DNA of 64,000 nt from Vibrio rumoiensis (GCF_002218045.2 NZ_AP018685.1:434001-498000); one strand, 5' to 3'. Shown: positions 18,239 through 28,603, counted from the stretch's first letter. The notes: generated by a model from the sequence alone, not told the origin. Program-made: numbers and translations.

Positions 18239-19636
18239 TTATTGTTCTCTTAGTGCAGAATTGGTGGCTTTGAGAACCGGTTTTAATAGGTAGCCCATTA
18301 CGGTGCGTTTGCCGGTAATAATATCGGCCGAGGCAGTCATACCAGGAATAATTGGTAAGGATGCTCCGTCTTTATTGGTTAAAGCACTTTCATTGGTTCG
18401 AATTTTAACCTGGTAGAAGCTATTACCTTCGTCATCTTGAATCGTGTCTGCACTGATTGTTTCAACCGTACCTTCAAGGCCACCGTAGGTAGAGAAGTTG
18501 TAGGCGGTAAATTTAATTAATGCTGGTAATCCAGGGTGTAAGAAACCGATATCTTGAGGGGCAATTTTCGCTTCAATGAGTAAGGTATCTTCTGTTGGTA
18601 CAATCTCGATTAAATCCATACCAGGCTGGATAACTCCACCGATAGTATTGATATAAATTTTTTGAATAGTGCCGGTAACAGGTGAGGTAACGACGGTGCG
18701 GTTTACTTTATCTTGTAATCCAACTTGAGATTCACTTTGGCTAGATAATTGTGCACTGACCTTATTTAATTCGTTTTGATTATCACTACGATACTTTAGA
18801 GCAATGTCTAAGTATTTTAATATCGCTTCATGGACTGCAGATTCAGCAACCGGGATCTGCATTTTGGTTGAAGTCAAATCACGACGAGTATCAATCAACT
18901 GACGACGTAATTTTAACAATTCAATTTCGGGGACCACGCCATCTTTTGCTAATGGCTCTGTTATATTAAATTCGTGACTTGCCACATTATAACTACTTTG
19001 TAGGCTTCTATAACGTGAGCGGTTTTCATCTAGTTCACGTTGTTTTTGTGTGACCTGTTGTCTTGCAACTGACAATTGGTTCTCAAGGTTAGACACGTTA
19101 CCTTGATATTCACTTAACTGACGAGTAACCAATATTGGGTGCTTTTTTGCAAAATCTTCATCGAACATAGGAAGAATTGACTCATCTACAATAACGCTAT
19201 CTTCCCAATTACTGGTTTGCTTCGCTTTTTTCGTATCAATTTTTACGGCAGAAATTTGTGCTTTTAGACGAAATTGGTCGGCTTGCATATTGGCAATATC
19301 AGAAGCTTTGCCTTGAAAGTCAGAGCGCGCTTGTGTGTCATCAATTAAAAGTAGACGTTGGCCTTTTTTAACCGGTTGGCCTTCACGAACAAGCACTTGT
19401 TTAACAATACCACCCTCAAGGTTTTGTATCACTTGCATCTGAGTGGATGGAATAACTTTAGCCGTTCCTGTCGTTACTTTATCAAGCTTAGTCAGAGATG
19501 CCCAAATGATCGCGATAATAAAAAAAGCCACGATTGTCCAGAGCATGATTTTGGTCGTATAAGTGGTGCTTAGCATTAATGCTGATGACTTATCATCGAC
19601 GAAGTCTAGTTGTTCGGTGGTGAGTTTTTTTTTCAT
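18239..19636 (-). CDS. lapC: HlyD-family membrane fusion protein of the Lap type I secretion system
   Basis: A 465-residue periplasmic adaptor: one N-terminal transmembrane helix (residues about 30-50, IMLWTIVAFFIIAIIWASL), the barrel/lipoyl half VIPSTQMQVIQNLEGGIVKQ, a long coiled coil (residues about 140-300), and the closing half VTSPVTGTIQKIYINTIGGV. It bridges the ABC transporter and the TolC-like channel. First gene of the minus-strand Lap run, 67 bases upstream of lapD copy 1. No giant adhesin gene is next to it in this window; the upstream DNA is an IS66 element. Confidence 0.9.
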   Translation of the reverse strand: MKKKLTTEQLDFVDDKSSALMLSTTYTTKIMLWTIVAFFIIAIIWASLTKLDKVTTGTAKVIPSTQMQVIQNLEGGIVKQVLVREGQPVKKGQRLLLIDDTQARSDFQGKASDIANMQADQFRLKAQISAVKIDTKKAKQTSNWEDSVIVDESILPMFDEDFAKKHPILVTRQLSEYQGNVSNLENQLSVARQQVTQKQRELDENRSRYRSLQSSYNVASHEFNITEPLAKDGVVPEIELLKLRRQLIDTRRDLTSTKMQIPVAESAVHEAILKYLDIALKYRSDNQNELNKVSAQLSSQSESQVGLQDKVNRTVVTSPVTGTIQKIYINTIGGVIQPGMDLIEIVPTEDTLLIEAKIAPQDIGFLHPGLPALIKFTAYNFSTYGGLEGTVETISADTIQDDEGNSFYQVKIRTNESALTNKDGASLPIIPGMTASADIITGKRTVMGYLLKPVLKATNSALREQ

Positions 19637-19923
19637 TGAATTACCAAGAGCAAGCGAAGCTTATTACCCAATAGATAGTGTTGTGTTAGTCATGCGTTAG
19701 TGATGAACTATTTTATCATCAACTTTGTAAGAATAATCACTGCGATAAATGATGACATCTTTTAATTTATATTATATAGAAATAATGTTTTAAGTCACCT
19801 ATATTCACAGTTGCGAATATATTAATGATTATATACCCGTGATCATTGAAGATGCTTGATTTTATCCTTGAACAGGATCATGCTACCAAACATGAAAATA
19901 GAACTTTCCAACCAAAGAAAAAC
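19637..19923. other. Spacer upstream of hlyD/lapC, up to the IS66 end
   Basis: AT-rich 287-bp region that must hold the promoter of the Lap run. No reliable -35/-10 pair, binding site or ORF was recognised. The IS66 element begins at 19924, so any gene that used to lie upstream is displaced or lost. Confidence 0.4.
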
Positions 19924-21498
19924 GTAATCGTTCACCAAGGTAACTTGACTCGATATTAACGGGGAACAGCCTATAGATCAAAGATGTTGGGGTACGGTCT
20001 CTTCGCCACAACAGCCGTGATGATCTCACTCAACACTGACATTGCCGACAAGCCACGTTTTTTGCAGGTTTCGATGAGGGTATGTATCCTACTGCGGAAT
20101 TTATCGCCTGCATCCGAGGTCGTTCCGAAGCTGATTTTCCTTTGGATTACAAAACCTCTAATACATCGCTCAGCTTCATTATTGGTTAAGGGGATTGACA
20201 CTTTCTTGAGGAAAACCCACAAGCTCTCTCTATGTTTGAGCAGTAACTTGCATCGCCCCCGATATCGCTTGACCATGACATCAGTCCCTTTGCTCAACCA
20301 ATGATCGAACGATTTCTGCAACCTACGCATTCTTCGTAAGTATAGCGCATAATTTAACTCATCTTGTTCATAACGATGCCGAGTATGGAAAATGGCGTTC
20401 GTCAGCAAACAAAGATGTCTGCCAATATAAGCGGTGTGGCCACCGCCACTATAATCCGCCATTTGCTGAAGGTTACGCTTCACATGTGCCCAACATAACT
20501 GATGACGGTCTGCGGCTATCCAGTTATAGCTAGGGCACTGGTCGCTGACCACAATGCCTGCATAGTCTTCATCAATGACCTTTTTCGCTGATGAGGTCGA
20601 GCGCGAATAAAGTATTTGCTCATAGACAAGGTCATCACTTGCCACTAACCAACACCAGCGAAGGCTTTGTTCATCATTTCTGTGATGAGAGGTCTCGTCA
20701 GCATGAATCAAAGGCGCTTTCTTTAATGCTTGTTTTATCGCTTGATGTAATGGCGTTAGCATTGAAGCGACTTTCGTTTGAGCTTCGCTGATCGCGCCAA
20801 CTGAAAAGGTTGTGCCAAGCTGTTCTTTGAGAAGAGATTGGATTTTTCGAACACTGAGGTGATATTGCCCCGCAAGAACCCCAATGTAACTTAATAAGTT
20901 AGGCCCTATAATCCCTTGTGATGCATCGTCAGGCTTTTGAGCTTTGACGGCTTCTTTGCAATGCCGACATTGACCTGAAAATAAACGGTATTCGGTGATA
21001 TCGACAGTGGGCTTGGGAATATCAAAGACTTGGTGTCGGTAGTAAGGGCCGTCATGAACATCAATGTCAGACTGTTCGCAACAAGGACAACTATCAGGGA
21101 AGCAATCAATAATGATATCCGTGTCTTTTAACGGGGAAAGTTTTCGTTGATGCCCTGTGTGGCCTTTTTTAGCTCCTCTCGAATTGCGACCACCAGAGCT
21201 TTCATCTTTTTTCGCTCATGGCGATCTTTAGGACTGTCTGATGAGGGCGATTTTGAAGAGTTTTTGGAGCTAGTGGTAAGCTTATCTTCATAGTGCCTGA
21301 GCTGCTCCCACAGCTCATCAATAAGCACCTTAGCCTCATTCAGATCAGAGACTTTAGGTGGTGCGTCTTGGTATTTAGGAGCTTTTTTTCTAGTCATATA
21401 ACTATGATGAAGCTCAAAAATGATCACTCAATACCTAAAGTGGGATCAAGTGCTAGAGGTCACAGTTTTTATGTCAATAGGGTTTGGTGAACACTTAC
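19924..21498 (-). mobile_element. IS66-family element, short form with a single transposase gene
   Basis: Imperfect 26-bp terminal inverted repeats: the left end starts GTAATCGTTCACCAAGG at 19924, the right end (minus strand from 21498) starts GTAAGTGTTCACCAAAC; 18 of 26 positions match. The GTAA terminus is typical of IS66. The only gene is a tnpC-like transposase on the minus strand; tnpA and tnpB helper genes are absent. The 8-bp flanks (AGAAAAAC and AAAAATTA) do not match, so no clean target duplication is left. Confidence 0.8.
19971..21427 (-). pseudogene. IS66-family transposase with one frameshift
   Basis: About 485 residues in two frames. The N-terminal part (MIIFELHHSYMTRKKAP start, with a helical region) ends early at INENFPR. 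The other frame continues HQRKLSPLKDTD, then a zinc ribbon (CPCCEQS, CRHCKEA), then the DDE core with D in IHADETSHH, D in VSDQCPSYNW and E in NNEAERCIRG, and the C-terminal extension ending at 19971. A single base seems missing near 21150-21153 (CAGGGCATC where CAGGGTCATC is expected). Catalytic residues remain but are not in one frame with the N-terminus. Confidence 0.85.
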
Positions 21499-21583
21499 AA
21501 AAATTAATATATGTATTTGTACTTTTGTTATTTATCTTAATATGATAAGGGTTACACATCAGACGCAAGGTAAGCTAAGGGTT

Positions 21584-22174
21584 TGGCGCAATACTCTATT
21601 TACCCGAGATAGAAGAGTTGCTCGAACAGCCCCCCTTATTGTCTATTGATCTGACTGTCGGTGATTCGATTTCAGATTTTTTCTGGTTCAGGTTGATATG
21701 GCTCTGCGTCACGGAAAACCAGAAGACTCATCTATGGTTTCATTTCATATCGCGACCATGAGCAGGGGCACCTGCGCATCCTCTGCCTATATATCTAAAC
21801 ATGGTGAGCCAACGCACCCTAATAGCTTGAAGGAGCATAATTGCTTATTGCACTGTCGGGCTGGTCGTTTATTTAACGGTTGGGAGTACGCTGAACATTC
21901 TGGTTCATACAAAGTCAAATTGGATAGCAATCGAGTAAGCAATGATACCGACATAGTTCGTAGATGGGCGGTTAGTGGCAAAGGGATAGCGTATCGCTCT
22001 CAGATAGATGTCCAATCAGATCTTCGTAGTGGGCAACTTGTACAGCTTTTACCAGGCTTTGAATCACCATCTTTTGAGTTAAATCTAATCTATCCAAGCC
22101 GAGAGCAGGTTAGCCCAGCTGTTATTGCTTTTCGGGAGCTACTCAGGAAGAAAGTGGCACAAATCGTTTCGTGA
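21584..22174 (+). pseudogene. LysR-family regulator remnant, substrate-binding domain only
   Basis: The readable part from 21698 (158 residues) is the second half of a LysR effector domain: DMALRHGKPEDSSMV, later SHGEP-type loop, then GKGIAYRSQIDVQSDLRSGQLVQLLP and a typical C-terminus. Upstream, pieces such as LPEIEELLEQ and SIDLTVGDS can be read only by changing frame, and the helix-turn-helix is missing altogether. It is therefore a truncated, decaying gene between the IS66 end and the Tn7-like element. It may mark the original target region. Confidence 0.65.
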
Positions 22175-22528
22175 TAGTTTTTCGTGCATTAACATTCAGT
22201 GTGGCAGCATAAAAAATATTCGCTCCCAAAATCGATCATGTTAGAAATGGTCCAGCCTAGTCCAACTCAGATACCGTTAAAAACTGTGACTGAGTACGTT
22301 TGGGATGCCAAAAGTCATTCGATGGGTAGATTACGCCCAAAGCGTCTGAATTGTTTCTGTCCAATTTCGTTTCAGACGGTAAACAAAGCTACTTGGAATT
22401 GTGAGGTAGAAGCTGTCCGTATATCGTGACTATCAATTCTCTAATGACTTAAATTAAGTAATAAAGTTGCATACCTATTGTTAGCCCTTTATGCTTGTTT
22501 TATGTTCAATTTTCTAGTTTTGGTTCAT
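22175..22528. other. Spacer before tnsA of element A, presumed left end region
   Basis: 354 bp between the LysR remnant and tnsA. It should hold the transposon left end. One TnsB-site-like sequence is present (22456-22474); a weaker resemblance is GGTAAACAAAGC at 22379. No terminal TGT-type end matching the right terminus was found, so the exact boundary is unresolved. The ORF that can be read at 22199-22429 resembles nothing recognised. Confidence 0.4.
22456..22474 (+). repeat. Putative TnsB-binding site at the left end of element A
   Basis: AAGTAATAAAGTTGCATAC at 22456-22474 matches the reverse complement of the right-end sites of the same element (GAGTAATAAAGTCTCATAC) at most positions, in the inverted orientation expected for a left end. 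Confidence 0.5.
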
Positions 22529-23356
22529 ATGGCAAGAGGCAAATATTCTCCATCAGAAGCTAAATACAACCGTTGGATTCAGCAAGGTCGAGGTAGTGGG
22601 CAGAGAGCTGACTACCTTCCTTGGATAACGGTTCGAGATGTTCCTTCTGACGGGCGATCTCATCGTGTTTTTGGTCATAAAAGCCAACGTACCCACCATT
22701 TACTTTCAGATCTTGAACTTGCAGTATTCCTTACTCTCGAATGGAACTCACAAACACTAGATATTCGAGAACAGTTCCCTCTCAATCGTGAAGATACACT
22801 TCAACTTGCTTCTGAGTATGGCATCAAACACCCTGCTGAAAGGGGTGTTAAGTTGTTCATGTCATCAGACTTCTTAGTTGATAGCTTAGATAAACAACAA
22901 CCTCAATACGTTATCCAAGCTAAATATTCTGATGCCTTAGAAGATCCGAGAATAGTTGAGAAACTAGAGCTAGAGCGGCGATTTTGGTTGATGAAACAGA
23001 TCCCGTGGTATTTGGTGACAGAAAAAGATGTATCGCAAACTTTAGTTCAGAACATCAGTTGGATCTACCCTGCTGAGAGAGATGAAGTTTCCGATGATAT
23101 TTTGATAGATCGTACAGCGTTTTATAGTGAGTTATTTCAGCAATATCCTCAAAAGACTATTGTAGATACCTGTAAATATGTCGATCAAACCTACAATCAA
23201 CCAAACGGCACTTCCATCTATGAGATAAGGCAACTGCTTGCTAATCGTTGCTTTTACTACGATATGTCTCATCCATTCCACTTGCTGACCGCTCAGGATT
23301 TGGTTCCTGAAAATATGGTTACCTTGATAAGGGCTCGCCATGTTTCAAATCAATGA
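22529..23356 (+). CDS. tnsA: Tn7-like transposase subunit TnsA (element A)
   Basis: Endonuclease that cuts the 5' strands at the transposon ends, working with TnsB for cut-and-paste transposition. The start at 22529 (MARGKYSPSEAKY) is chosen because it places the expected catalytic residues at E63 (DLELAVF), D114 (SSDFLVD) and K132 (QAKYSD), the same numbers as in Tn7 TnsA; an upstream start at 22478 would add 17 hydrophobic residues. C-terminal winged-helix region (about 185-275) fits the TnsC/TnsB contact domain. It overlaps tnsB by 17 bases. Confidence 0.93.
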   Translation: MARGKYSPSEAKYNRWIQQGRGSGQRADYLPWITVRDVPSDGRSHRVFGHKSQRTHHLLSDLELAVFLTLEWNSQTLDIREQFPLNREDTLQLASEYGIKHPAERGVKLFMSSDFLVDSLDKQQPQYVIQAKYSDALEDPRIVEKLELERRFWLMKQIPWYLVTEKDVSQTLVQNISWIYPAERDEVSDDILIDRTAFYSELFQQYPQKTIVDTCKYVDQTYNQPNGTSIYEIRQLLANRCFYYDMSHPFHLLTAQDLVPENMVTLIRARHVSNQ

Positions 23357-25421
23357 AGTACTTCAGTTTGAAGATAAAAAATATCGAATATTAAGCCAAC
23401 TTGGTGATAGCTATGTCTGGATTTCCATTGATGACAAAAGCGACTTTCCTAGCATCATAGATCTCCACTCTCTTAAGCTAGCAATACAAGATGAAATCCT
23501 CAATCGAGTTGATGACCCGTATTCTTACCTAGTTATGCTTGCCCCCGAAGAAGGAAGCGTTGCTCAGATAAAGCGTGATACGAACTATGAGTTAATACGA
23601 CCAATCATCGAGTTAGACGAGTTCTATAAGCCGGAAGTGCGTGGAGAAGCTATACGATTAGTGTTGAGCTCTCATAGGACAACCAAACAAACCTTGTACC
23701 GCTTGATTCGTCAGTATTGGCAGCGAGGGCAAAGTGCAAACGCATTACTACCAGACTATAAGAACTCCGGTGCAAAAGGGAAGAAGCGTATTCCTGGGGA
23801 TAAGAAACTTGGCAGACCAAGAAAGTACATGCCTGGTGTGGGTGTTAATGTCGATGAATTTATTGAAAAGCTCTTTCGTATCGCCATTCAAAAGTATCTC
23901 CTTACTGATAAAGGCTACTCATTTCCTTATGCACATCGACGTTTTAAGGATATGTATCAGAACTATTTTCCAGGTACACCGGAAGAAGAGATTCCTTCAA
24001 ATTGGCAGATGAAGCACTTCTATGAACGTGAATACACCCAAGTTGAGAAGTTAAAAAGCAGAGCGAAACCTAATGCGTTCAGTAATGATATTAGCCCACT
24101 GAAAAGTACGGCTAACATGCATGCGCTAGGGCCAGGCTCTCGTTTTGAAATTGATGCCACCATCGCTGATATCTACGTGGTATCGGATCTCAATCGAAGC
24201 TGGATTGTAGGGCGGCCTGTTGTTTACATCGTTATTGATGTCTTTAGCCGTTTAGTAGTTGGCTTTTATGTAGGTTTTGAAAACCCATCCTATGTGGCTG
24301 CAATGTTGGCACTTCAAAGTGCAATGACCGATAAAGTAGAGCTGTGTCGTGAGTTCAACATCGAGATTGATTCAGAAGATTGCCCTGCAATTGGTTTACC
24401 TGATGCAATCTTAGCAGATCGGGGTGAACTTCTCGGCCATCAAATTGAGAGTTTAGAGAAGAGCTTTTCGGTGCGAATCGAAAATACACCGCCATATCGA
24501 GGTGCAGCTAAGGGGATTGTTGAAAATACCTTTAAGTGGCTACAAGCTGATTTTACCCCGTTTGCTCCAGGGGTCGTGAGTGGCACGACCGTTAAGAAAC
24601 GTGGTGGTAAAGACTACCGTCTTGATGCCAAGCTTTCGGTCTCTGATTTCAAAGAGATTATTCTTTCTTCCATTCTTTATCACAATCAATATGCGGTATT
24701 AGAAAAGTATGACCGCTCACCGGATATGCCTGTAGACCTTCCTCTTGTTCCATTAGAACTGTGGAATTGGGGACTTCAAAATCGTACTGGTCGATTACGC
24801 ACGGCCTCTAAAGATGATATTCGACTTGGACTTTTACCACGCTCTAAAGCGACAACGTCTCGATTTGGTGTCTGCTTATTTGGTGTCTATTACACCTCGG
24901 CAGAAGTACTGGCTGAAGGTTGGATGCATCGAAACCGTCATGTATCTAAACCAGACGAAGTAATGGTGGCTTACGATCCCAATCTTGCTGATGAGATTTA
25001 CTTGTTTCCCTTTAGTGATAGCGCTGAATACTGGGTTTGTCGGTTATCAGATCGCTCACGAGAGTTTGTAGGGTGCTCTTTTTGGGAAGTCTGGCAGCGA
25101 CAGGGACAACAAAAGGCGACAACAGCAACCAGTAAAGTACGCTCAGATACACATAAAAGAGCCCATGAACGCCGAGTGATTGAGAAAATTAAGCAAGCTG
25201 AAAAATCGAGCCCTGATGTTTCTACCATTACTAAATCTGATCGAATTTCAGCAATCAGACCAAATAAAAAAGATGAGCTTGAAAGGGAGCGGGAGCATCG
25301 AAGAACTCAAGTAAGTGATGAGGAACGTGATAGTGCTGAGATTATTCATTTAGCCGAGCCTGATGATAGTTACCACTACCCAAGCTATGTCGATGAATTA
25401 TTTGATGAGGATGACGATTGA
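23340..25421 (+). CDS. tnsB: Tn7-like transposase subunit TnsB (element A)
   Basis: DDE-type transposase of 693 residues that binds the terminal repeats and joins 3' ends to target DNA. The catalytic acidic residues fall at D272 (FEIDATIADIY), D360 (ILADRGELLG) and E395 (KGIVENTFK), one off the Tn7 numbering. N-terminal helix-turn-helix domains (about 100-250) recognise the ends; the C-terminal tail (about 600-693) is charged and ends in an acidic DELFDEDDD, the part that contacts TnsC in Tn7. The stop overlaps the tnsC start (ATGA). Confidence 0.95.
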   Translation: MFQINEVLQFEDKKYRILSQLGDSYVWISIDDKSDFPSIIDLHSLKLAIQDEILNRVDDPYSYLVMLAPEEGSVAQIKRDTNYELIRPIIELDEFYKPEVRGEAIRLVLSSHRTTKQTLYRLIRQYWQRGQSANALLPDYKNSGAKGKKRIPGDKKLGRPRKYMPGVGVNVDEFIEKLFRIAIQKYLLTDKGYSFPYAHRRFKDMYQNYFPGTPEEEIPSNWQMKHFYEREYTQVEKLKSRAKPNAFSNDISPLKSTANMHALGPGSRFEIDATIADIYVVSDLNRSWIVGRPVVYIVIDVFSRLVVGFYVGFENPSYVAAMLALQSAMTDKVELCREFNIEIDSEDCPAIGLPDAILADRGELLGHQIESLEKSFSVRIENTPPYRGAAKGIVENTFKWLQADFTPFAPGVVSGTTVKKRGGKDYRLDAKLSVSDFKEIILSSILYHNQYAVLEKYDRSPDMPVDLPLVPLELWNWGLQNRTGRLRTASKDDIRLGLLPRSKATTSRFGVCLFGVYYTSAEVLAEGWMHRNRHVSKPDEVMVAYDPNLADEIYLFPFSDSAEYWVCRLSDRSREFVGCSFWEVWQRQGQQKATTATSKVRSDTHKRAHERRVIEKIKQAEKSSPDVSTITKSDRISAIRPNKKDELEREREHRRTQVSDEERDSAEIIHLAEPDDSYHYPSYVDELFDEDDD

Positions 25422-27058
25422 TGACTTTGCCGAAAGAGTACGTCAAAGCCTTTTACCGAACCACGGGTAACCCATCTTATGATGGAAACCCCTTCATTGA
25501 AGCTTTAACTCCGATTATGGAGATTAAGCAACTCAAAGAGGGGTTAAAGGGTAAGGTTAATTTTTCTTTGGATAATTTAAGGGCTAAACCACGCAAAAGA
25601 GCACATATGGTTGCCTCTTTGCTCGATGATTTCTTTCAACCCCTCTCTCAGCACGTCCTCTTGGAAGAAAAAATATCGATAATGATACGTCGAGGTTATG
25701 TCAGCAGGAACATAACTGATGGGTCGTTAAATGAGCGTTTACAAGATGGTTACGAACGGATTATGGCTGGTGATTCTGAAAGCCAGCGATTCAGCAATGT
25801 ATTAACAACAGCTACTTGCTTGTCATTGATTGGGTGTTCTGGGAGTGGTAAAAGCTCAACATTGGGACGTATCCTTGCTACTTACCCTCAGGTTATTTAC
25901 CACGAACAGCACAATTTCTATCAACTGAGCTATTTAAAAATTGAGTGTCCCAATAATGGTTCGCAGAAAAGTTTGTGTTTGAATTTTTTTAGAGAAGTAG
26001 ATCGGTGTCTGGGCACTACTTATCTTAAGCAGTATCGGACGGCTACTTTAGGGGAAGATAACTTACTGAATTTAATGGGACAGGTCGCAAATGAACGGGC
26101 GATTGGCGTTTTAGTCATAGATGAAATTCAACGCTTGAGAGTTAAAAGATTTGTAGGTCGAGAACAAATGCTAGAGTTCTTTGTTGAGCTAGTTAATACA
26201 GTGGGTATTCCTGTTGTGTTAGTCGGCACTCCCAAAGCTCGACCATTATTTGAGATTGAACTCCAATCGGCTAGGAGAACAACGGGTATTGGCTCTCTTG
26301 AATGGTCACCTATGAGGCAGTACCCCAAAGATCCAAGAGCTAGAAATGAATGGGTTGCTTTTACTAATAAGCTTTGGCGCTATCAGTGGCTTAATAAGCG
26401 AGATGAAGTACTCAGTGATGAGATTAGAGACTGTTGGTATGAGTTATCCCAGGGTGTTCTAGATATCGTCGTCAAACTATTTGTGTTAGCTCAATTACGT
26501 GCAATTGCGACAAATCTAGAGCGTATTACTGTCGATGTTATGAGATCTGTATATGAGGACGAACTAAAACCGGTACATGCGATGCTTGATGCTTTGAGGA
26601 GGCAAGATTCTACAGCAATCAATAAGTACTCCGATCTTCACTTATCTGATTTTGATAAGAAAGCACTTACTCTATATCAGAAGATTAGTGAACTGCCTGA
26701 TGAGCCAGAACTGCCGTTTAGCAATAACGAACAAGCTATGCGTCTTTATAACATGCTAGTTCAAATGGATTGCCAATCTGAGCTTTTAGTGCCGCTGATT
26801 GAGCGCATCTTTGAAGAGCAGCCAAAGCTGACATTACGAGATATGATGCCAATGATACTTGAGTGGTATGAAGAATCGAAAGTGCAGGAGTCTAAAGAGC
26901 CGAAGGCAGTGAAAGCTGAATTGGTTAAGCATAAAGACTGGGGTGGCTTAGAGAGTAATGACTTACGCTTTATTCATTCTCAGCTAAACGAAACCGAATC
27001 GTTTTACAGTGCGCTCAAAGAAAGAGGGCAAATGCTCGACTTGAGAGCAGTTAATTAA
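25418..27058 (+). CDS. tnsC: Tn7-like AAA+ regulator TnsC (element A)
   Basis: ATP-dependent adaptor of 546 residues that links target-bound TnsD or TnsE to the TnsAB transposase and imposes target immunity. Walker A GCSGSGKSS lies around residues 139-147, Walker B VLVIDEIQ around 231-238, followed by the sensor region VVLVGTPKA. The N-terminal 130 residues and C-terminal 150 residues match the TnsB- and TnsA/D-contact extensions by position. It is directly followed by the tnsD ATG with no gap. Confidence 0.95.
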   Translation: MMTLPKEYVKAFYRTTGNPSYDGNPFIEALTPIMEIKQLKEGLKGKVNFSLDNLRAKPRKRAHMVASLLDDFFQPLSQHVLLEEKISIMIRRGYVSRNITDGSLNERLQDGYERIMAGDSESQRFSNVLTTATCLSLIGCSGSGKSSTLGRILATYPQVIYHEQHNFYQLSYLKIECPNNGSQKSLCLNFFREVDRCLGTTYLKQYRTATLGEDNLLNLMGQVANERAIGVLVIDEIQRLRVKRFVGREQMLEFFVELVNTVGIPVVLVGTPKARPLFEIELQSARRTTGIGSLEWSPMRQYPKDPRARNEWVAFTNKLWRYQWLNKRDEVLSDEIRDCWYELSQGVLDIVVKLFVLAQLRAIATNLERITVDVMRSVYEDELKPVHAMLDALRRQDSTAINKYSDLHLSDFDKKALTLYQKISELPDEPELPFSNNEQAMRLYNMLVQMDCQSELLVPLIERIFEEQPKLTLRDMMPMILEWYEESKVQESKEPKAVKAELVKHKDWGGLESNDLRFIHSQLNETESFYSALKERGQMLDLRAVN

Positions 27059-28603
27059 ATGCTTGGCTTTCCCGTTCCTTACCCAGAAGAGCTGATTTAT
27101 AGCGTTGTGGCAAGAGCGGGAGTTCATGCTGGTATAACCTCACCAAAGTTACTTTTAGAAACCGTTTTTGAAGATAGAAAGGTAATCCCAACTGTCGATT
27201 TACCAAGTCACTTATCTCAAATATCGGGTCAGTATCCATCATCATTGGAGCTAACTACTCTGTCATTGATATATCAGCATACGCTTTTTCCTATCTATGC
27301 TCCCTTTGTCAGTGAGGCTAAGCGACAAGATGGTATTGAGTGGATGGCTGAGCAATCTAAAGGGGCTATTCATATCGTTTTTGGTGTAGTTGCCTCTCTT
27401 GTGAAGCAGACGCAGTATCTTCGATATTGTCCTAAGTGCTTTGAGGAGCAACGCACCCTATATGGTGAAAAGTATTGGGTTAGAGGTTGGCAAGTACCTG
27501 GTGTGACTTGGTGCCTGAAACACCAAACTCCGTTACTTCAATCAGCACTACCACTCCACCATGAAAAGCGGCATCAGTTTTATCCTGCGAACATATCGAG
27601 CAATGACAATCCGATTCGAGTGTTAAGAAAAGAGTCATTGTGGGTTGCTAATTGGGCTCAACAACTATTAAGGATAATGCCAAACACATCTCCTACCGCT
27701 TACCAGTGGAGTTGTTATTACCGTGACTTAGCCGTTCAATTTGGTTGCCATAGAGGGGCGTATATTAATCATTCTGAGGTGGCTGAGAAAATTAATGTTC
27801 ATTGGAGTCAAGAGTGGCTATCAGGGAGTTATCTTTTGATAACAGATAAGGAAACCTGTTGGGCTAAGGATATTCTGCGCAAACATCGAAAGTCGTTTAG
27901 TTTCCTACAGCACTTGGTGGTTCTCTCTAGTCTTTTTGGGAAAGTGCCTTGTGCCTCTACGGTTGTTGAAAGTGTTAAGCAATATCCTACGAATAAACCT
28001 ATTACTCAGAAAGTTAGCTTGGATCTCGTTATTGATCGAAGCAAAAGGTTGCAATGGATCACTTTACTCAAGGCTCATGGGAGCAAGCGAGCAAGGTTGA
28101 ATGGCTCACAAAGTTTGTATATATGGCTGTATCGGCATGACTATGAGTGGCTTATGAAAATCAACAAGCGATACCGAAGAGAGAGCCGCTATGAGGGTAA
28201 GCGTGTAAATTGGACGGTTAGGGATAAGAAGCTCGTTCGCCGTTTATTTAAAACGCTTAGAGAGCATGAGCAGAATGATTTCTCACCACGGCTATCAGCT
28301 ACGTATTTGCTCGCAAAAATGGGGCTCGGTGCGATGCCTGAACGAAAGTATCGCAATCTGCCCCTCACTCGACAGTTTCTTCTTAAGTACTCGGAATCGG
28401 TCACACAATATCAGATCCGTCGACTGACCAATGAGTATATTTCTCAACATTTACAGCCTATTCAAATTGAACGGTGGCGTTTGCTCAGGAACTCAGGTTT
28501 GAGTGAAGAGCGTCTAATGCCATTGACTCGCTGTTTTCTACAAGGATTGATGGAAGGTATATGGGTAACTACAGCTATAAGCACATCCCCGAAAGCGCCA
28601 TAG
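27059..28603 (+). CDS. tnsD: Tn7-like target selector TnsD (TniQ family, element A)
   Basis: 514-residue TniQ-family protein. It aligns with Tn7 TnsD from end to end: start MLGFPVPYPEELIYSVVARAG, YQHTLFPIYAPFV, and zinc ligands C124, C127 (CPKC), C152 and H155 (CLKH), the same numbers as Tn7. The C-terminal half has the YQIRRLTNEYI and WRLLRNSGLSEERL helix-turn-helix segments used for target DNA recognition. Tn7 TnsD directs insertion downstream of glmS; no glmS lies next to this element, so the copy either has another target or the element moved by another route. It overlaps tnsE. Confidence 0.93.
   Translation: MLGFPVPYPEELIYSVVARAGVHAGITSPKLLLETVFEDRKVIPTVDLPSHLSQISGQYPSSLELTTLSLIYQHTLFPIYAPFVSEAKRQDGIEWMAEQSKGAIHIVFGVVASLVKQTQYLRYCPKCFEEQRTLYGEKYWVRGWQVPGVTWCLKHQTPLLQSALPLHHEKRHQFYPANISSNDNPIRVLRKESLWVANWAQQLLRIMPNTSPTAYQWSCYYRDLAVQFGCHRGAYINHSEVAEKINVHWSQEWLSGSYLLITDKETCWAKDILRKHRKSFSFLQHLVVLSSLFGKVPCASTVVESVKQYPTNKPITQKVSLDLVIDRSKRLQWITLLKAHGSKRARLNGSQSLYIWLYRHDYEWLMKINKRYRRESRYEGKRVNWTVRDKKLVRRLFKTLREHEQNDFSPRLSATYLLAKMGLGAMPERKYRNLPLTRQFLLKYSESVTQYQIRRLTNEYISQHLQPIQIERWRLLRNSGLSEERLMPLTRCFLQGLMEGIWVTTAISTSPKAP

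Noticed and set aside
22199..22429. Small protein-coding gene of 76 codons
   Set aside because: No recognisable similarity, no ribosome site, unusual composition, and it lies in the presumed transposon end.
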